Shown here: positions 48,662 to 57,762 of the stretch, one piece after another
Layout: each line of letters opens with the position of its first letter
Position numbering within the stretch: the first letter of the stretch is position 1
DNA from: Streptomyces sp. CBMA152
GTDB lineage: Bacteria; Actinomycetota; Actinomycetes; Streptomycetales; Streptomycetaceae
DNA: 64,000 bases
Direction of reading: 5' to 3'
Assembly (NCBI RefSeq): GCF_014596475.1
Contig: NZ_MECJ01000023.1
Span: 45,379 to 109,378, forward strand
The notes under the pieces: model-generated
Database searches by the model: none
Told to the model about the DNA's origin: nothing
Seen by the model: only the letters and a program-made list of their open reading frames with translations
Translations under genes and position numbers: made by a program

Positions 48662-49399
48662 ATGTCAGACCACCGCGATCAGTCGTCCCCGGGCCCCGAG
48701 CCCGTGGACCCGTGGGCACCGCCGGAGCACAAGGTTCCGCTGGACAAGCCGGGCCATGACCGGACGATGACCGACCAGCCGCTGACCGGCCAGGGCCCGC
48801 AGGGGCAACCCGTGCACAACCAGCCGACGGTGACGTCGATGCCAGCGGCTCCCTCTGACGCGACGCCCGCGTCGGGCTATGTCCCGCCTGCCGCGGGTCC
48901 GGCGGGTCCGGTCGGCGGCCAGGGCTGGGCCGGTCCCGTGCCGCCGCCCCCGACCGCGCCGGGCGGCCCCGGCCAGGCGGTCCCGGGCAGCTACGGCTAC
49001 CCGGCGTACCCCGGCTACCCGGACTATCCCGGATACAGCTACGGCCACCCCGGCTGGACCGGTATGGGCGCCCCGCTCAACGGCTTCGGCACCGCCGCGA
49101 TGGTCCTCGGCATCCTCTCCGTCGTCCTGTTCTGCCTGTGGGGCCTCGGCATCATCCTGGGCATCCTCGCCCTGATCTTCGGCTTCCTGGGCCGGGGCCG
49201 GGCGAAGCGCGGTCAGTCCACCAACGGCGGCCAGTCCCTGGCCGGGATCATCCTGGGCGCGGTCGGCATCGCGGTCAGCGCCGTCTTCCTGGGCCTGATG
49301 ATCTGGGCGGTGACCCACCACGACGACACGTCCGACGACACCTCCACAGCCGACGACCCGTTCGCGACGTCGCTGGTGGTGGAAGACGACGGGGTCTAG
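48662..49399 (+). CDS. DUF4190-like small membrane protein with proline-rich N-terminus
   Basis: 245 residues. Residues 1-135 are rich in Pro, Gly, Tyr and Gln, disordered, with a run of GYPAYPGYPDYPGYSYG. Residues 140-220 form two or three membrane helices: GTAAMVLGILSVVLFCLWGLGIILGILALIFGFLGRGRA and SLAGIILGAVGIAVSAVFLGLMIWAV, the DUF4190 arrangement. A short acidic tail follows. ATG 48662 follows GGGGGAGG. Function unknown. Confidence 0.75.
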   Translation: MSDHRDQSSPGPEPVDPWAPPEHKVPLDKPGHDRTMTDQPLTGQGPQGQPVHNQPTVTSMPAAPSDATPASGYVPPAAGPAGPVGGQGWAGPVPPPPTAPGGPGQAVPGSYGYPAYPGYPDYPGYSYGHPGWTGMGAPLNGFGTAAMVLGILSVVLFCLWGLGIILGILALIFGFLGRGRAKRGQSTNGGQSLAGIILGAVGIAVSAVFLGLMIWAVTHHDDTSDDTSTADDPFATSLVVEDDGV

Positions 49400-49454
49400 G
49401 CGGTCCCGGGTGTCCTACAAGGGGCGCGGGCTGGTGCCAGTGCCCTGCGGTCCC

Positions 49455-49512
49455 CCGCACTTATAGGGGCGCGGGGCCGTGACATTTGCGGCTCCGCCGC
49501 GTGGGCGCGACC
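49455..49512. repeat. Variant copy of the intergenic palindrome family
   Basis: CTTATAGGGGCGCGGGGCCG followed by GCGGCTCCGCCGC (a 5-bp hairpin) and GTGGGCGCGACCAGCC. A similar GCGGCTCCGCCGC hairpin followed by GCG...ACCAGC occurs again at 51820-51855, upstream of a binding-protein gene. It shares the GACCAGCC end with the main repeat family. Confidence 0.5.
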
Positions 49513-49539
49513 AGCCCAAGCCGGCCCGCACCCGAACAA

Positions 49540-50088
49540 CTACGCCGCGCGAAGCGCCTCTCGGGCGTCCATGAGGGCGAAGCCCAAGAGGTTCAGCCCA
49601 CGCCACCGCGAAGGGTCATCCGCCTCGGGCGCGTCGGCCGCAAGTCCGATCCCCCATATCCGGTCCAGCGGGCTGGCTTCCACCAGCACGCGGTCCCCGG
49701 TGGCCAGCAGGTACTCCCGAAGCGCCGGGTCCTGGCTGAACTTGTGGACGCTCCCCGCCACAACGATGTCGTACCGCTCCCGCGACCACACCGCGTCGTC
49801 GAAGCCCTGGACCAGCCGTCCAGCCTTCTTGGCGGCGGCCGGGGAGGTGGCCGAGAGCACCGCCCGCTCGGCGGACGCGTCGCCGAACAGCTGCGCCTTG
49901 GACGCCATCATCCAGTGCTCCGCCGTCGCGTACTCCACACCGTCCACGGCGAACGCCGACGGCCACCACTGGCTGAAACAGCTCGGTCCCAGGCTCCCGT
50001 CCCGCCGGGGCGTGTGGCCCCAGAAGTGCAAGAACTTGACCCTCTCACCATCCTTGACCTGCGCGATCAAATTGTCGATCTTCTCCAT
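49540..50088 (-). CDS. NADAR (YbiA/DUF1768) family protein
   Basis: 182 residues. Motifs of the NADAR domain: FSQWWPSAFAVDGVEYATAEHWMMASKAQLF at about 48-78 and LLATGDRVLVEASPLDRIWGIGLAADAP at about 131-158, the latter resembling the strand that holds the catalytic residues. Some members hydrolyse riboflavin-pathway intermediates (YbiA) or release ADP-ribose from modified guanine in DNA (NADAR proteins paired with DarT-like toxins). No DarT-like gene is seen beside it. ATG 50088 is used; a longer frame adds 10 residues. Confidence 0.82.
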   Translation of the reverse strand: MEKIDNLIAQVKDGERVKFLHFWGHTPRRDGSLGPSCFSQWWPSAFAVDGVEYATAEHWMMASKAQLFGDASAERAVLSATSPAAAKKAGRLVQGFDDAVWSRERYDIVVAGSVHKFSQDPALREYLLATGDRVLVEASPLDRIWGIGLAADAPEADDPSRWRGLNLLGFALMDAREALRAA

Positions 50089-50160
50089 GCACGTGAGTCT
50101 GCCACCCGCCACTGACACTCCGTACGGGTATTTACAGCCGGACGCGACACATGGTCGACA

Positions 50161-50206
50161 GATTCCGTCGCGTAACCAAAAGGCAACAACGGAATCACTT
50201 GTTGGT
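50161..50206. promoter_or_regulatory. Inverted repeat and A/T-rich decamer upstream of the pot operon
   Basis: GATTCCGT (50161-50168) pairs with ACGGAATC (50189-50196) across 20 nt, followed at once by ACTTGTTGGT (50197-50206). The reverse complement of that decamer, ACCAACAAGT, occurs at 57671-57680 in another intergenic gap of the same region. Candidate operator of the downstream dehydrogenase/transporter operon. Confidence 0.4.
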
Positions 50207-50260
50207 CAGATGCCGCTCTGTCAGGATCGGCACTCAAATCGAGCTGGAGCTACGGAGACC

Positions 50261-51811
50261 GTGAGCGAGATGGGCAACAGCAGCAGCGGCAACAGCAGCA
50301 GCGAGCACGCCGGCCGCTTCCCGGCGCAGGACCGTTTCGAGGCCGGTGCGCAGTACATCGGCGGACGCCTTCGGCCGGGCACCTCCGGGCGCAAGCAGGA
50401 CGTCGTGGACCCGGCGACCGGCGAGACGGTGTACACGTACGAACTGGCGGGCACCGCCGATGTGGACGCGGCCGTGGCGGCCGCCAAGGAGGCGTTCCCG
50501 GGCTGGTCGGGCGCGACCCCGGCCGAGCGTTCGGACGCGCTGCACCGCTTCGCGGCCGTCCTGGCCGAGCGCGCCGAGGAGTTCGCGCAGGCCGAGTCGT
50601 TGCAGTGCGGCAAGCCGATCAAGCTGAGCCGGGAGTTCGACGTCCCGGGCACGATCGACAACACCGCGTTCTTCGCGGGAGCCGCCCGCCACCTCCAGGG
50701 ACAGTCGGCCGGCGAGTACTCCGGCGACCACACCTCGTACGTACGCCGTGAGGCCATCGGTGTCGTCGGGTCCATCGCACCCTGGAACTACCCGCTCCAG
50801 ATGGCCGCCTGGAAGGTGCTCCCGGCGATCGCGGCCGGGAACACCATCGTCCTCAAGCCCGCCGAGATCACCCCGCTGACCTCGCTGCTCTTCGCCGAGG
50901 CCGCGACCGCCGCAGGGATCCCGGACGGCGTCGTCAACATCGTCTCGGGCGCAGGGCGGGACGCCGGGGAGCACCTGGTCGGCCACCCCGACGTCGTGAT
51001 GACCTCGTTCACCGGCTCCACCCCGGTCGGCAAGCGGGTCGCCGAGATCGCCACCGCCACGGTCAAGCGCCTGCACCTGGAACTCGGCGGCAAGGCCCCC
51101 TTCGTCGTCTTCGACGACGCGGACCTCGAAGCCGCCGTCCACGGCGCCGTCGCCGCCTCCCTCATCAACTCGGGCCAGGACTGCACCGCCGCCACGCGCG
51201 CGTACGTCCAGCGGCCGCTCTACGACGCCTTCGTCGCCGGGGTCGCGGACCTGTTCGCGACCGTCCGCGTCGGCGACCCGTTCGACGCGACGACGGATCT
51301 CGGCCCCCTCATCAGCCATGTCCACCGCGACCGCGTGGCGGGCTTCGTCGAGCGGGCCCGCTCCTACGCGCGCGTGGTCACCGGCGGCGCGGCGCCCGAC
51401 CACGACGGCGCCTTCTACCTTCCGACGCTCATCGCGGACGCCGCCCAGGACAGCGAGGTCGTCCAGTCCGAGATCTTCGGGCCGGTCCTGGTCGCGCTGC
51501 CCTTCGACTCCGACGACGAGGGCATCGCGCTCGCCAACGACACCCCGTACGGCCTGGCCGCCTCCGCCTGGAGCCGGGACGTCTACCGGGCGGGCCGGGC
51601 CACGCGGGAGATCAAGGCGGGCTGCGTCTGGGTCAACGACCACATTCCGATCATCAGCGAGATGCCGCACGGCGGCTTCAAGGCGAGCGGCTTCGGAAAG
51701 GACATGTCGGCCTACTCCTTCGAGGAGTACACGCAGGTCAAGCATGTGATGTACGACAACACCGCGGTGGCGGCCAAGGACTGGCACCGCACGATCTTCG
51801 GGGACCGATAA
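50261..51811 (+). CDS. Gamma-aminobutyraldehyde dehydrogenase (aldehyde dehydrogenase family), copy 2
   Basis: 516 residues. Same family as the gene at 40439-41878: catalytic Cys in NSGQDCTAATRAYVQ, Glu in HLELGGKAPFVVF, NAD site IAPWNYPLQMAAWKVLPAIAAGNTIVLKPAEITP. The first 35 residues are Ser/Asn/Gly-rich and longer than in copy 1. GTG 50261 is preferred over ATG 50270 because CGGAG lies nearby; either is possible. It heads the cluster with the binding protein, PotABC and FAD oxidase, so it likely oxidises the aldehyde made from imported polyamines. Confidence 0.86.
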   Translation: MSEMGNSSSGNSSSEHAGRFPAQDRFEAGAQYIGGRLRPGTSGRKQDVVDPATGETVYTYELAGTADVDAAVAAAKEAFPGWSGATPAERSDALHRFAAVLAERAEEFAQAESLQCGKPIKLSREFDVPGTIDNTAFFAGAARHLQGQSAGEYSGDHTSYVRREAIGVVGSIAPWNYPLQMAAWKVLPAIAAGNTIVLKPAEITPLTSLLFAEAATAAGIPDGVVNIVSGAGRDAGEHLVGHPDVVMTSFTGSTPVGKRVAEIATATVKRLHLELGGKAPFVVFDDADLEAAVHGAVAASLINSGQDCTAATRAYVQRPLYDAFVAGVADLFATVRVGDPFDATTDLGPLISHVHRDRVAGFVERARSYARVVTGGAAPDHDGAFYLPTLIADAAQDSEVVQSEIFGPVLVALPFDSDDEGIALANDTPYGLAASAWSRDVYRAGRATREIKAGCVWVNDHIPIISEMPHGGFKASGFGKDMSAYSFEEYTQVKHVMYDNTAVAAKDWHRTIFGDR

Positions 51812-51888
51812 CTATCCGCTTGCGGCTCCGCCGCGTGCCGGGCGCCTGACCAGCGGCCGTCACCTCCACCCGGAAGGGCATACAGCGC

Positions 51889-53139
51889 ATGGAGCAGTAC
51901 GAGCCGGACCGCCTCTCCGCGGCCCAGGCGGCCGCCATACGGCGCTCTCTGACCAGCGGCCGGGGCGCGCTCACCCGCCGTTCGGTGCTGCGCGCCACCG
52001 GATTCGGCGCGCTCACCGTCGGCTCGCTGGCGGGACTCACCGCCTGCGGCATCCCGGCCGCCAAGCGGTCGGACGGCACGGCCCCGGCGTCGAACGACCA
52101 CTCGGCCAGTGAGAAGGAGATCAACTTCTCCAACTGGACCCAGTACATGGACGTCAGCGACGACAAGAAGCACCGGCCGACGCTGGAGGCGTTCACCAAG
52201 CGCACCGGGATCAAGGTCAAGTACACCGAGGACATCAACGACAACGTCGAGTTCTTCGGCAAGGTCAAGCCGCAGCTCGCGGCCGGCCAGGACATCGGCC
52301 GCGACCTCATCGTGCTCACCGACTGGCTGGCCGGGCGGCTCATCCGGCTCGGCTGGGCGCAGAAGCTCGACGCGTCCCTGCTGCCGCACGCCTACGCCAA
52401 CCTCTCCGCCGCCTTCCGCAGCCCCGACTGGGACCCGGGCCGGGCCTACTCGTATCCCTGGACCGGCATCCCCACCGTCATCGCGTACAACTCCAAGGCG
52501 ACCGGCGGCAAGACGGTCGACTCCATCACGCAGCTGCTCGACGACCCGACGCTGAAGGGCCGGGTGGGCTTCCTGACCGAGATGCGCGACACGGTCGGGA
52601 TGACCCTGCTCGACATGGGCAAGGACCCGGCGAACTTCACCGACGCCGACTTCGACGCGGCGATCGGGCGGCTCCAGAAGGGCGTCGACAAGAAGCAGAT
52701 CCGGCGCTTCACCGGCAACGACTACACCGGCGACCTGGACAAGGGGGACCTCGCCGCGTGTGTGGCGTGGGGCGGCGACATCACCCAGCTCCGGTCCGAC
52801 AACCCGGACATCAAGTACGCGGTCCCGGCGGCCGGTTACATGCTCTCCAGCGACAACCTGCTCATCCCCGCGAACGCCCGCCACCAGGCCAACGCCGAGC
52901 GGCTGATCGACTACTACTACGAGCCACCGGTCGCGGCCAAGCTCGCCGCGTTCATCAACTACGTCTGCCCCGTGGACGGTGTGCGCGACGAGCTGGCGAA
53001 GATCGATCCGAAGCTGGCGGAGAACACGCTGATCCTCCCCGACAGGGCCATGACCGCCAAGGCCCACTCCTTCCGCTCGCTGAGCAGCGCGGAGGAGACC
53101 TCGTACGAGCAGAAGTTCGGCAAGCTCATCGGCGCGTGA
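51889..53139 (+). CDS. Polyamine (spermidine/putrescine) ABC transporter substrate-binding lipoprotein, Tat-type, copy 2
   Basis: 416 residues. A twin-arginine signal (TRRSVLRATGFG, RR at 30-31) and lipobox LTAC (Cys53) after an extended N-region of about 28 residues. PotD-like core: INFSNWTQYMDVSDDKKHRPTLEAFTKRTGIKVKYTEDINDNVEFF. Paralogue of the protein at 42083-43252, about the same length and with matching blocks (RRFTGNDYTGDLDKGDLAACVAWGGDI). It is the partner of the PotABC system immediately downstream. Confidence 0.9.
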   Translation: MEQYEPDRLSAAQAAAIRRSLTSGRGALTRRSVLRATGFGALTVGSLAGLTACGIPAAKRSDGTAPASNDHSASEKEINFSNWTQYMDVSDDKKHRPTLEAFTKRTGIKVKYTEDINDNVEFFGKVKPQLAAGQDIGRDLIVLTDWLAGRLIRLGWAQKLDASLLPHAYANLSAAFRSPDWDPGRAYSYPWTGIPTVIAYNSKATGGKTVDSITQLLDDPTLKGRVGFLTEMRDTVGMTLLDMGKDPANFTDADFDAAIGRLQKGVDKKQIRRFTGNDYTGDLDKGDLAACVAWGGDITQLRSDNPDIKYAVPAAGYMLSSDNLLIPANARHQANAERLIDYYYEPPVAAKLAAFINYVCPVDGVRDELAKIDPKLAENTLILPDRAMTAKAHSFRSLSSAEETSYEQKFGKLIGA

Positions 53140-53200
53140 CAGCGGCGCCCGCGCCCCCCACACCTCCCCTCAGCCCTCACCACCCCTGGGATCGCAACCC

Positions 53201-54355
53201 ATGACTGACGACAAGAACGACGGCGGCGACGTCCGCCTCACCGGGATCAGCAAGACGTACGGCTCGTTCACCGCCGTCCATCCGCTCGAACTGACCGTCC
53301 CGCAGGGCTCGTTCTTCGCCCTGCTCGGCGCCTCCGGATGCGGCAAGACCACCACCCTGCGCATGATCGCCGGCCTGGAGGAGCCCACCACCGGGACCGT
53401 CTTCCTCGGCGACAAGGACGTCACCGATCTGCCGCCGTACAAGCGGCCGGTGAACACCGTCTTCCAGTCGTACGCGCTCTTCCCGCACCTCGACGTCAGC
53501 GAGAACATCGCCTTCGGGCTGCGCCGGCGGGGCATCAAGTCGGTGAAGAAGCAGGTCGACGACATGCTGGAGCTGGTCCAGCTCGGCGACTTCGCCAAGC
53601 GCAAGCCGCACCAGCTCTCCGGCGGCCAGCAGCAGCGCGTGGCGGTCGCCCGCGCCCTCATCAACCACCCCCGGGTGCTGCTCCTCGACGAGCCGCTCGG
53701 CGCCCTCGACCTCAAGCTGCGCCGCCAGATGCAGCTGGAGCTCAAGCGCATCCAGACCGAGGTCGGCATCACCTTCATCCATGTCACCCACGACCAGGAG
53801 GAGGCCATGACCATGGCCGACACGGTCGCGGTGATGAACGGCGGACGCGTCGAGCAACTGGGCGCCCCGGCCGACCTCTACGAGAACCCGAACACCACGT
53901 TCGTGGCGAACTTCCTCGGCACCTCCAACCTCATCGAGGCCGAGGTCGTCGCCAGGAGCGGCGAGGACGTCGTCGTCACGGCGGGCGGCGCCAAGCTGAC
54001 GCTGCCCGGCGGGCGATGTTCGGCCCCCGCCACCGACGGCGGCAAGATCCTCGTCGGGGTGCGCCCCGAGAAGATCTCGCTGGCCCACCGCGACGACGAG
54101 TCCTCGATAGCGGACGGCCGCAACCGCGTCCCGGGCACGATCGTCGACTCCTCCTTCATCGGCGTCTCCACCCAGTACGTCATCGACTCACCGGCGGGTG
54201 ACGGCCTCGCCGTCTACGAGCAGAACATCGAGCGCGACACCCGCTTGGTGCCCGGCGCCGAGGTCGTCCTGCACTGGAACCCGGCGCACACCTTCGGCCT
54301 GGACGCGGCGCAGGCGATCGACGCGGGCGTGGAGAAGGTCGAGGACGCCGCGTGA
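53201..54355 (+). CDS. potA: Polyamine ABC transporter ATP-binding protein PotA
   Basis: 384 residues. Walker A GASGCGKTTTLRM at about 46-58, signature LSGGQQQR, Walker B LLLDEPLGALDLKLRRQM, H-loop VTHDQEEAM, then a C-terminal TOBE domain from about 250. The domain order and length match PotA, which energises spermidine/putrescine import. The stop overlaps the permease start (GTGAGC...) by 4 nt. Confidence 0.92.
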   Translation: MTDDKNDGGDVRLTGISKTYGSFTAVHPLELTVPQGSFFALLGASGCGKTTTLRMIAGLEEPTTGTVFLGDKDVTDLPPYKRPVNTVFQSYALFPHLDVSENIAFGLRRRGIKSVKKQVDDMLELVQLGDFAKRKPHQLSGGQQQRVAVARALINHPRVLLLDEPLGALDLKLRRQMQLELKRIQTEVGITFIHVTHDQEEAMTMADTVAVMNGGRVEQLGAPADLYENPNTTFVANFLGTSNLIEAEVVARSGEDVVVTAGGAKLTLPGGRCSAPATDGGKILVGVRPEKISLAHRDDESSIADGRNRVPGTIVDSSFIGVSTQYVIDSPAGDGLAVYEQNIERDTRLVPGAEVVLHWNPAHTFGLDAAQAIDAGVEKVEDAA

Positions 54356-55272
54356 GCGCCCTGACCGAGGCGCCCCCGGCCGCCGACCTCCCCGTACGCA
54401 AGGCGTCGGCGCGCAAGCGGCTCGTGCCCTACTGGCTGCTGCTGCCCGGCATCCTGTGGCTGATCGTCTTCTTCGCGCTGCCGATGGTCTACCAGGCCTC
54501 CACCTCGGTGCAGACCGGCTCCCTGGAGAAGGGTTTCCAGGTCACCTGGCACTTCCAGACGTACTGGGACGCCTTCAAGGAGTACTACCCGCAGTTCGTG
54601 CGCTCCCTGCTGTACGCGGGCACCGCGACCGTTCTGTGTCTGCTGCTCGGGTATCCGCTCGCGTATCTGATCGCCTTCAAAGCGGGCCGCTGGCGCAATG
54701 TGATCCTGGTGCTCGTCATCGCGCCGTTCTTCACCAGCTTCCTGATCCGCACGCTGGCCTGGAAGACGATCCTGGCCGACGGCGGGCCGGTGGTGCACGC
54801 GCTCAACACGCTGCATGTGCTGGACGTGACGAACTGGCTGGGCTGGACCGAGGGCAACCGCGTGCTCGCCACGCCCATGGCGGTGGTCTGCGGACTCACG
54901 TACAACTTCCTGCCGTTCATGATCCTGCCGCTCTACACCTCGCTCGAACGGATCGACCCGAGGCTGCACGAGGCGGCCGGGGATCTGTACGCGACCCCCG
55001 CGACCACCTTCCGCAAGGTGACGTTCCCGCTCTCCATGCCGGGCGTCGTCTCGGGCACGCTGCTCACCTTCATCCCGGCGAGCGGCGACTACGTGAACGC
55101 CGAACTGCTCGGCTCCACCGACCAGAAGATGGTCGGCAACGTCATCCAGTCGCAGTTCCTGCGGGTCCTCGACTATCCGACGGCCGCCGCCCTCTCCTTC
55201 ATCCTGATGGCGATCGTCCTGGTGATGGTCACCGTCTACATCCGCCGAGCCGGGACGGAGGACCTGGTCTGA
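54352..55272 (+). CDS. potB: Polyamine ABC transporter permease PotB
   Basis: 306 residues with six membrane segments starting at LLLPGILWLIVFFALPMVYQ. The EAA loop is seen as LHEAAGDLYATPATTFRKVTFPLSMPG. PotB pairs with PotC to form the channel. GTG 54352 overlaps the potA stop; its own stop overlaps the potC ATG (TGATG). Confidence 0.92.
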   Translation: MSALTEAPPAADLPVRKASARKRLVPYWLLLPGILWLIVFFALPMVYQASTSVQTGSLEKGFQVTWHFQTYWDAFKEYYPQFVRSLLYAGTATVLCLLLGYPLAYLIAFKAGRWRNVILVLVIAPFFTSFLIRTLAWKTILADGGPVVHALNTLHVLDVTNWLGWTEGNRVLATPMAVVCGLTYNFLPFMILPLYTSLERIDPRLHEAAGDLYATPATTFRKVTFPLSMPGVVSGTLLTFIPASGDYVNAELLGSTDQKMVGNVIQSQFLRVLDYPTAAALSFILMAIVLVMVTVYIRRAGTEDLV

Positions 55273-56066
55273 TGCGCTGGCTCCGACGCAATGTGATCGT
55301 GATCGCGGGACTCGCGACCCTCGCGTACCTGATCCTGCCGAACGTCGTCGTGATGGTGTTCTCGTTCAACAAGCCGAACGGGCGCTTCAACTACTCCTGG
55401 ACGCGGTTCTCCACCGACGCCTGGAAGGACCCCTGCGGCGTCGCCGACATGTGCGGCTCGCTCTCGCTCTCGCTCCAGATCGCGACCTGGGCGACGGTCG
55501 GCGCGACCGTGCTCGGCACGATGATCGCCTTCGCCCTGGTCCGCTACCGGTTCCGGGCGCGCGGCGCGATCAACTCGCTGATCTTCCTGCCGATGGCGAT
55601 GCCCGAGGTCGTCATGGCCGCGTCCCTGCTCACGCTCTTCCTCAACCTGGGCGCGCAGCTCGGCTTCTGGACCATCCTCATCGCGCACATCATGTTCTGC
55701 CTGAGCTTCGTGGTGACGGCGGTCAAGGCGCGCGTGATGTCGATGGACCCGCGCCTGGAGGAGGCCGCACGCGACCTGTACGCGGGACCGGTGCAGACGT
55801 TCGTCCGGGTCACCCTGCCGATCGCCGCCCCCGGGATCGTCGCGGGCGCGCTGCTCGCCTTCGCGCTCTCCTTCGACGACTTCATCATCACCAACTTCAA
55901 CGCGGGCTCCACCGTGACGTTTCCCATGTTCGTCTGGGGATCCGCACAGCGGGGCACGCCCGTTCAGATCAATGTCATCGGTACGGCGATGTTCGTCATC
56001 GCCGTGGTGGTGGTCGTCGCCGGCCAGCTCGTAGCCAACCGGCGCAACAAAGGTGCCAAAGCCTAA
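55272..56066 (+). CDS. potC: Polyamine ABC transporter permease PotC
   Basis: 264 residues, usual PotC length. Six membrane segments from VIVIAGLATLAYLILPNVVVMVFSF. EAA loop LEEAARDLYAGPVQTFVRVTLPIAAPGI. ATG 55272 overlaps the potB stop. Followed at a distance of 37 nt by the FAD oxidoreductase gene. Confidence 0.92.
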   Translation: MRWLRRNVIVIAGLATLAYLILPNVVVMVFSFNKPNGRFNYSWTRFSTDAWKDPCGVADMCGSLSLSLQIATWATVGATVLGTMIAFALVRYRFRARGAINSLIFLPMAMPEVVMAASLLTLFLNLGAQLGFWTILIAHIMFCLSFVVTAVKARVMSMDPRLEEAARDLYAGPVQTFVRVTLPIAAPGIVAGALLAFALSFDDFIITNFNAGSTVTFPMFVWGSAQRGTPVQINVIGTAMFVIAVVVVVAGQLVANRRNKGAKA

Positions 56067-56103
56067 GCAACAACTGCCGAACCCTTCGAGGGAGTTGGAA
56101 ATC

Positions 56104-57525
56104 ATGGCCGCAACCCGAGCCATGAGCAGTGCCGCAGCCCAATCACTGACGGACGCCCAGCCCGTCCCCTTCTGGCTGGAGGACCCGGGCAGGCCCGGTG
56201 CCCACCCCGCGCTCGCGGGCGACGAGCGGTGCGATCTGCTCGTCGTCGGCGGCGGCTACAGCGGACTGTGGACCGCGCTCCTGGCCAAGGAGCGCGACCC
56301 GCAGCGCGATGTGGTGCTCATCGAGGGCAAGGAGATCGGCTGGGCCGCCTCCGGCCGCAACGGCGGCTTCTGCGCCGCCTCCCTCACCCACGGCCTCGGC
56401 AACGGCCTGGCCCGCTGGCCCGACGAGATGCCCACGCTCGAACGGCTCGGCGCGGCCAACCTCGACGCCATCGAGGCGGCCGTCGCCCGCTACTCACTGG
56501 ACTGCGACTTCGAGCGCACCGGCGAGATCGACGTGGCCACCGAGCCGCACCAGGTGGACGAGCTCCACGAGATGTACGAGGAGGCGGTCGGGCTCGGCTT
56601 CGAGGGGCTCGAACTCCTGGACCGCGACGCGATGCGGGCCGAGGTCCACTCGCCTACCTTCCTCGGCGGCCTCTGGGACCGGCGCGGTGTCGCCATGCTC
56701 CACCCCGCCAAGCTCGCCTGGGGCCTCAAGCGCGCCTGTCTGGAACTGGGCGTACGGATCTACGAACACACCCCCGGCCTCGACCTGGTGTCGGCGGGAC
56801 CGGGCATGGCGGTGCGCACCCCGTACGGACGCATCCGCGCCCGCCACGTGGCGCTCGGCACCAATGTGTTCCCGTCCCTGGTCAAGCGCGTACGTGCGTA
56901 CACCGTGCCGGTCTACGACTACGCGCTGATGACCGAACCGCTGAGCGCCGAGCAACTGGCCTCGATCGGCTGGAAGAACCGGCAGGGCCTGGGCGACTCG
57001 GCCAACCAGTTCCACTACTTCCGGCTCACCGACGACCACCGCATCCTGTGGGGCGGTTACGACGCGGTGTACAAGTACGGCGGGAAGGTGCGGGCCGAGT
57101 ACGACGACAGCCCGGCCACCTATCTGAAGCTGGCCGAGCACTTCTTCGACTGCTTCCCGCAGCTCGAAGGGCTGCGTTTCAGCCACACCTGGGGCGGCGC
57201 GATCGACACCTGCTCGCGCTTCTCGGCCTTCTTCGGCACGGCCCACGGCGGCAAGGTCGCCTACGCCGCCGGATACACCGGCCTCGGCGTCGGCTCGACC
57301 CGCTTCGGGGCGGACGTGATGCTCGACCTGCTCTCGGGGGAGCGCACGGAACGCACCGAACTGGAGATGGTCCGCAAAAAGCCCCTCCCGTTCCCCCCGG
57401 AACCGGTCGCCTGGGCAGGCATCGGCATCACCAAGTGGGCCCTGGCCAGAGCAGACGCGAACGGCGGCAGACGCAACTTGTGGCTGAAGGCAATGGACAG
57501 GGCGGGCCTGGGCTTCGACAGCTGA
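56104..57525 (+). CDS. FAD-dependent amine oxidoreductase, PuuB-like
   Basis: 473 residues. DAO family: FAD-binding CDLLVVGGGYSGLWTALLAK at about 40-59, then VVLIEGKEIGWAASGRNGGFC with the GxGRNGGF motif, and a C-terminal AAGYTGLGVGSTRFGADVMLDLLSGE. PuuB oxidises gamma-glutamylputrescine to the aldehyde; this protein fits that step, upstream of the dehydrogenases. Some members oxidise other amines (for example sarcosine), so the exact substrate is open. ATG 56104 or 56122 could be the start. It ends the pot operon. Confidence 0.86.
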   Translation: MAATRAMSSAAAQSLTDAQPVPFWLEDPGRPGAHPALAGDERCDLLVVGGGYSGLWTALLAKERDPQRDVVLIEGKEIGWAASGRNGGFCAASLTHGLGNGLARWPDEMPTLERLGAANLDAIEAAVARYSLDCDFERTGEIDVATEPHQVDELHEMYEEAVGLGFEGLELLDRDAMRAEVHSPTFLGGLWDRRGVAMLHPAKLAWGLKRACLELGVRIYEHTPGLDLVSAGPGMAVRTPYGRIRARHVALGTNVFPSLVKRVRAYTVPVYDYALMTEPLSAEQLASIGWKNRQGLGDSANQFHYFRLTDDHRILWGGYDAVYKYGGKVRAEYDDSPATYLKLAEHFFDCFPQLEGLRFSHTWGGAIDTCSRFSAFFGTAHGGKVAYAAGYTGLGVGSTRFGADVMLDLLSGERTERTELEMVRKKPLPFPPEPVAWAGIGITKWALARADANGGRRNLWLKAMDRAGLGFDS

Positions 57526-57551
57526 GCTCTAAATCGCGCTTGAGAGGTAGC

Positions 57552-57604
57552 GCCTTTAGGGGCGCGGGGAACTGCGCGACCAGCCACGCACGGTCCGCAG
57601 CCAA
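57552..57604 (+). repeat. Dispersed intergenic palindromic repeat
   Basis: TTTAGGGGCGCGGGGAACTG followed by CGCGACCAGCC and GCACGGTCCGCAGCC. It is the copy nearest in sequence to that at 41895-41945, except that the left half of the palindrome is missing. Lies in the 237-bp gap (57526-57762) before the small-protein gene. Confidence 0.7.
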
Positions 57605-57762
57605 AAATCCTCGCACCCCGCGGAGCGCACCGGCGCACGACCGGCGGATCATGACGCGCCCCAATTCACTACCAACAAGTAGCGAAACCCGCGTCATAGC
57701 CGAGCCCCACCCGGCTCTCCACCCGTGACAGCACACCGCGCTCACGGAAGGAAGCCCGGGCG

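Noticed and set aside
51812..51888. Terminator after the second dehydrogenase
   Set aside because: Only a 5-bp GCGGC/GCCGC hairpin is present, too weak to call; it is recorded with the repeat variant family instead.
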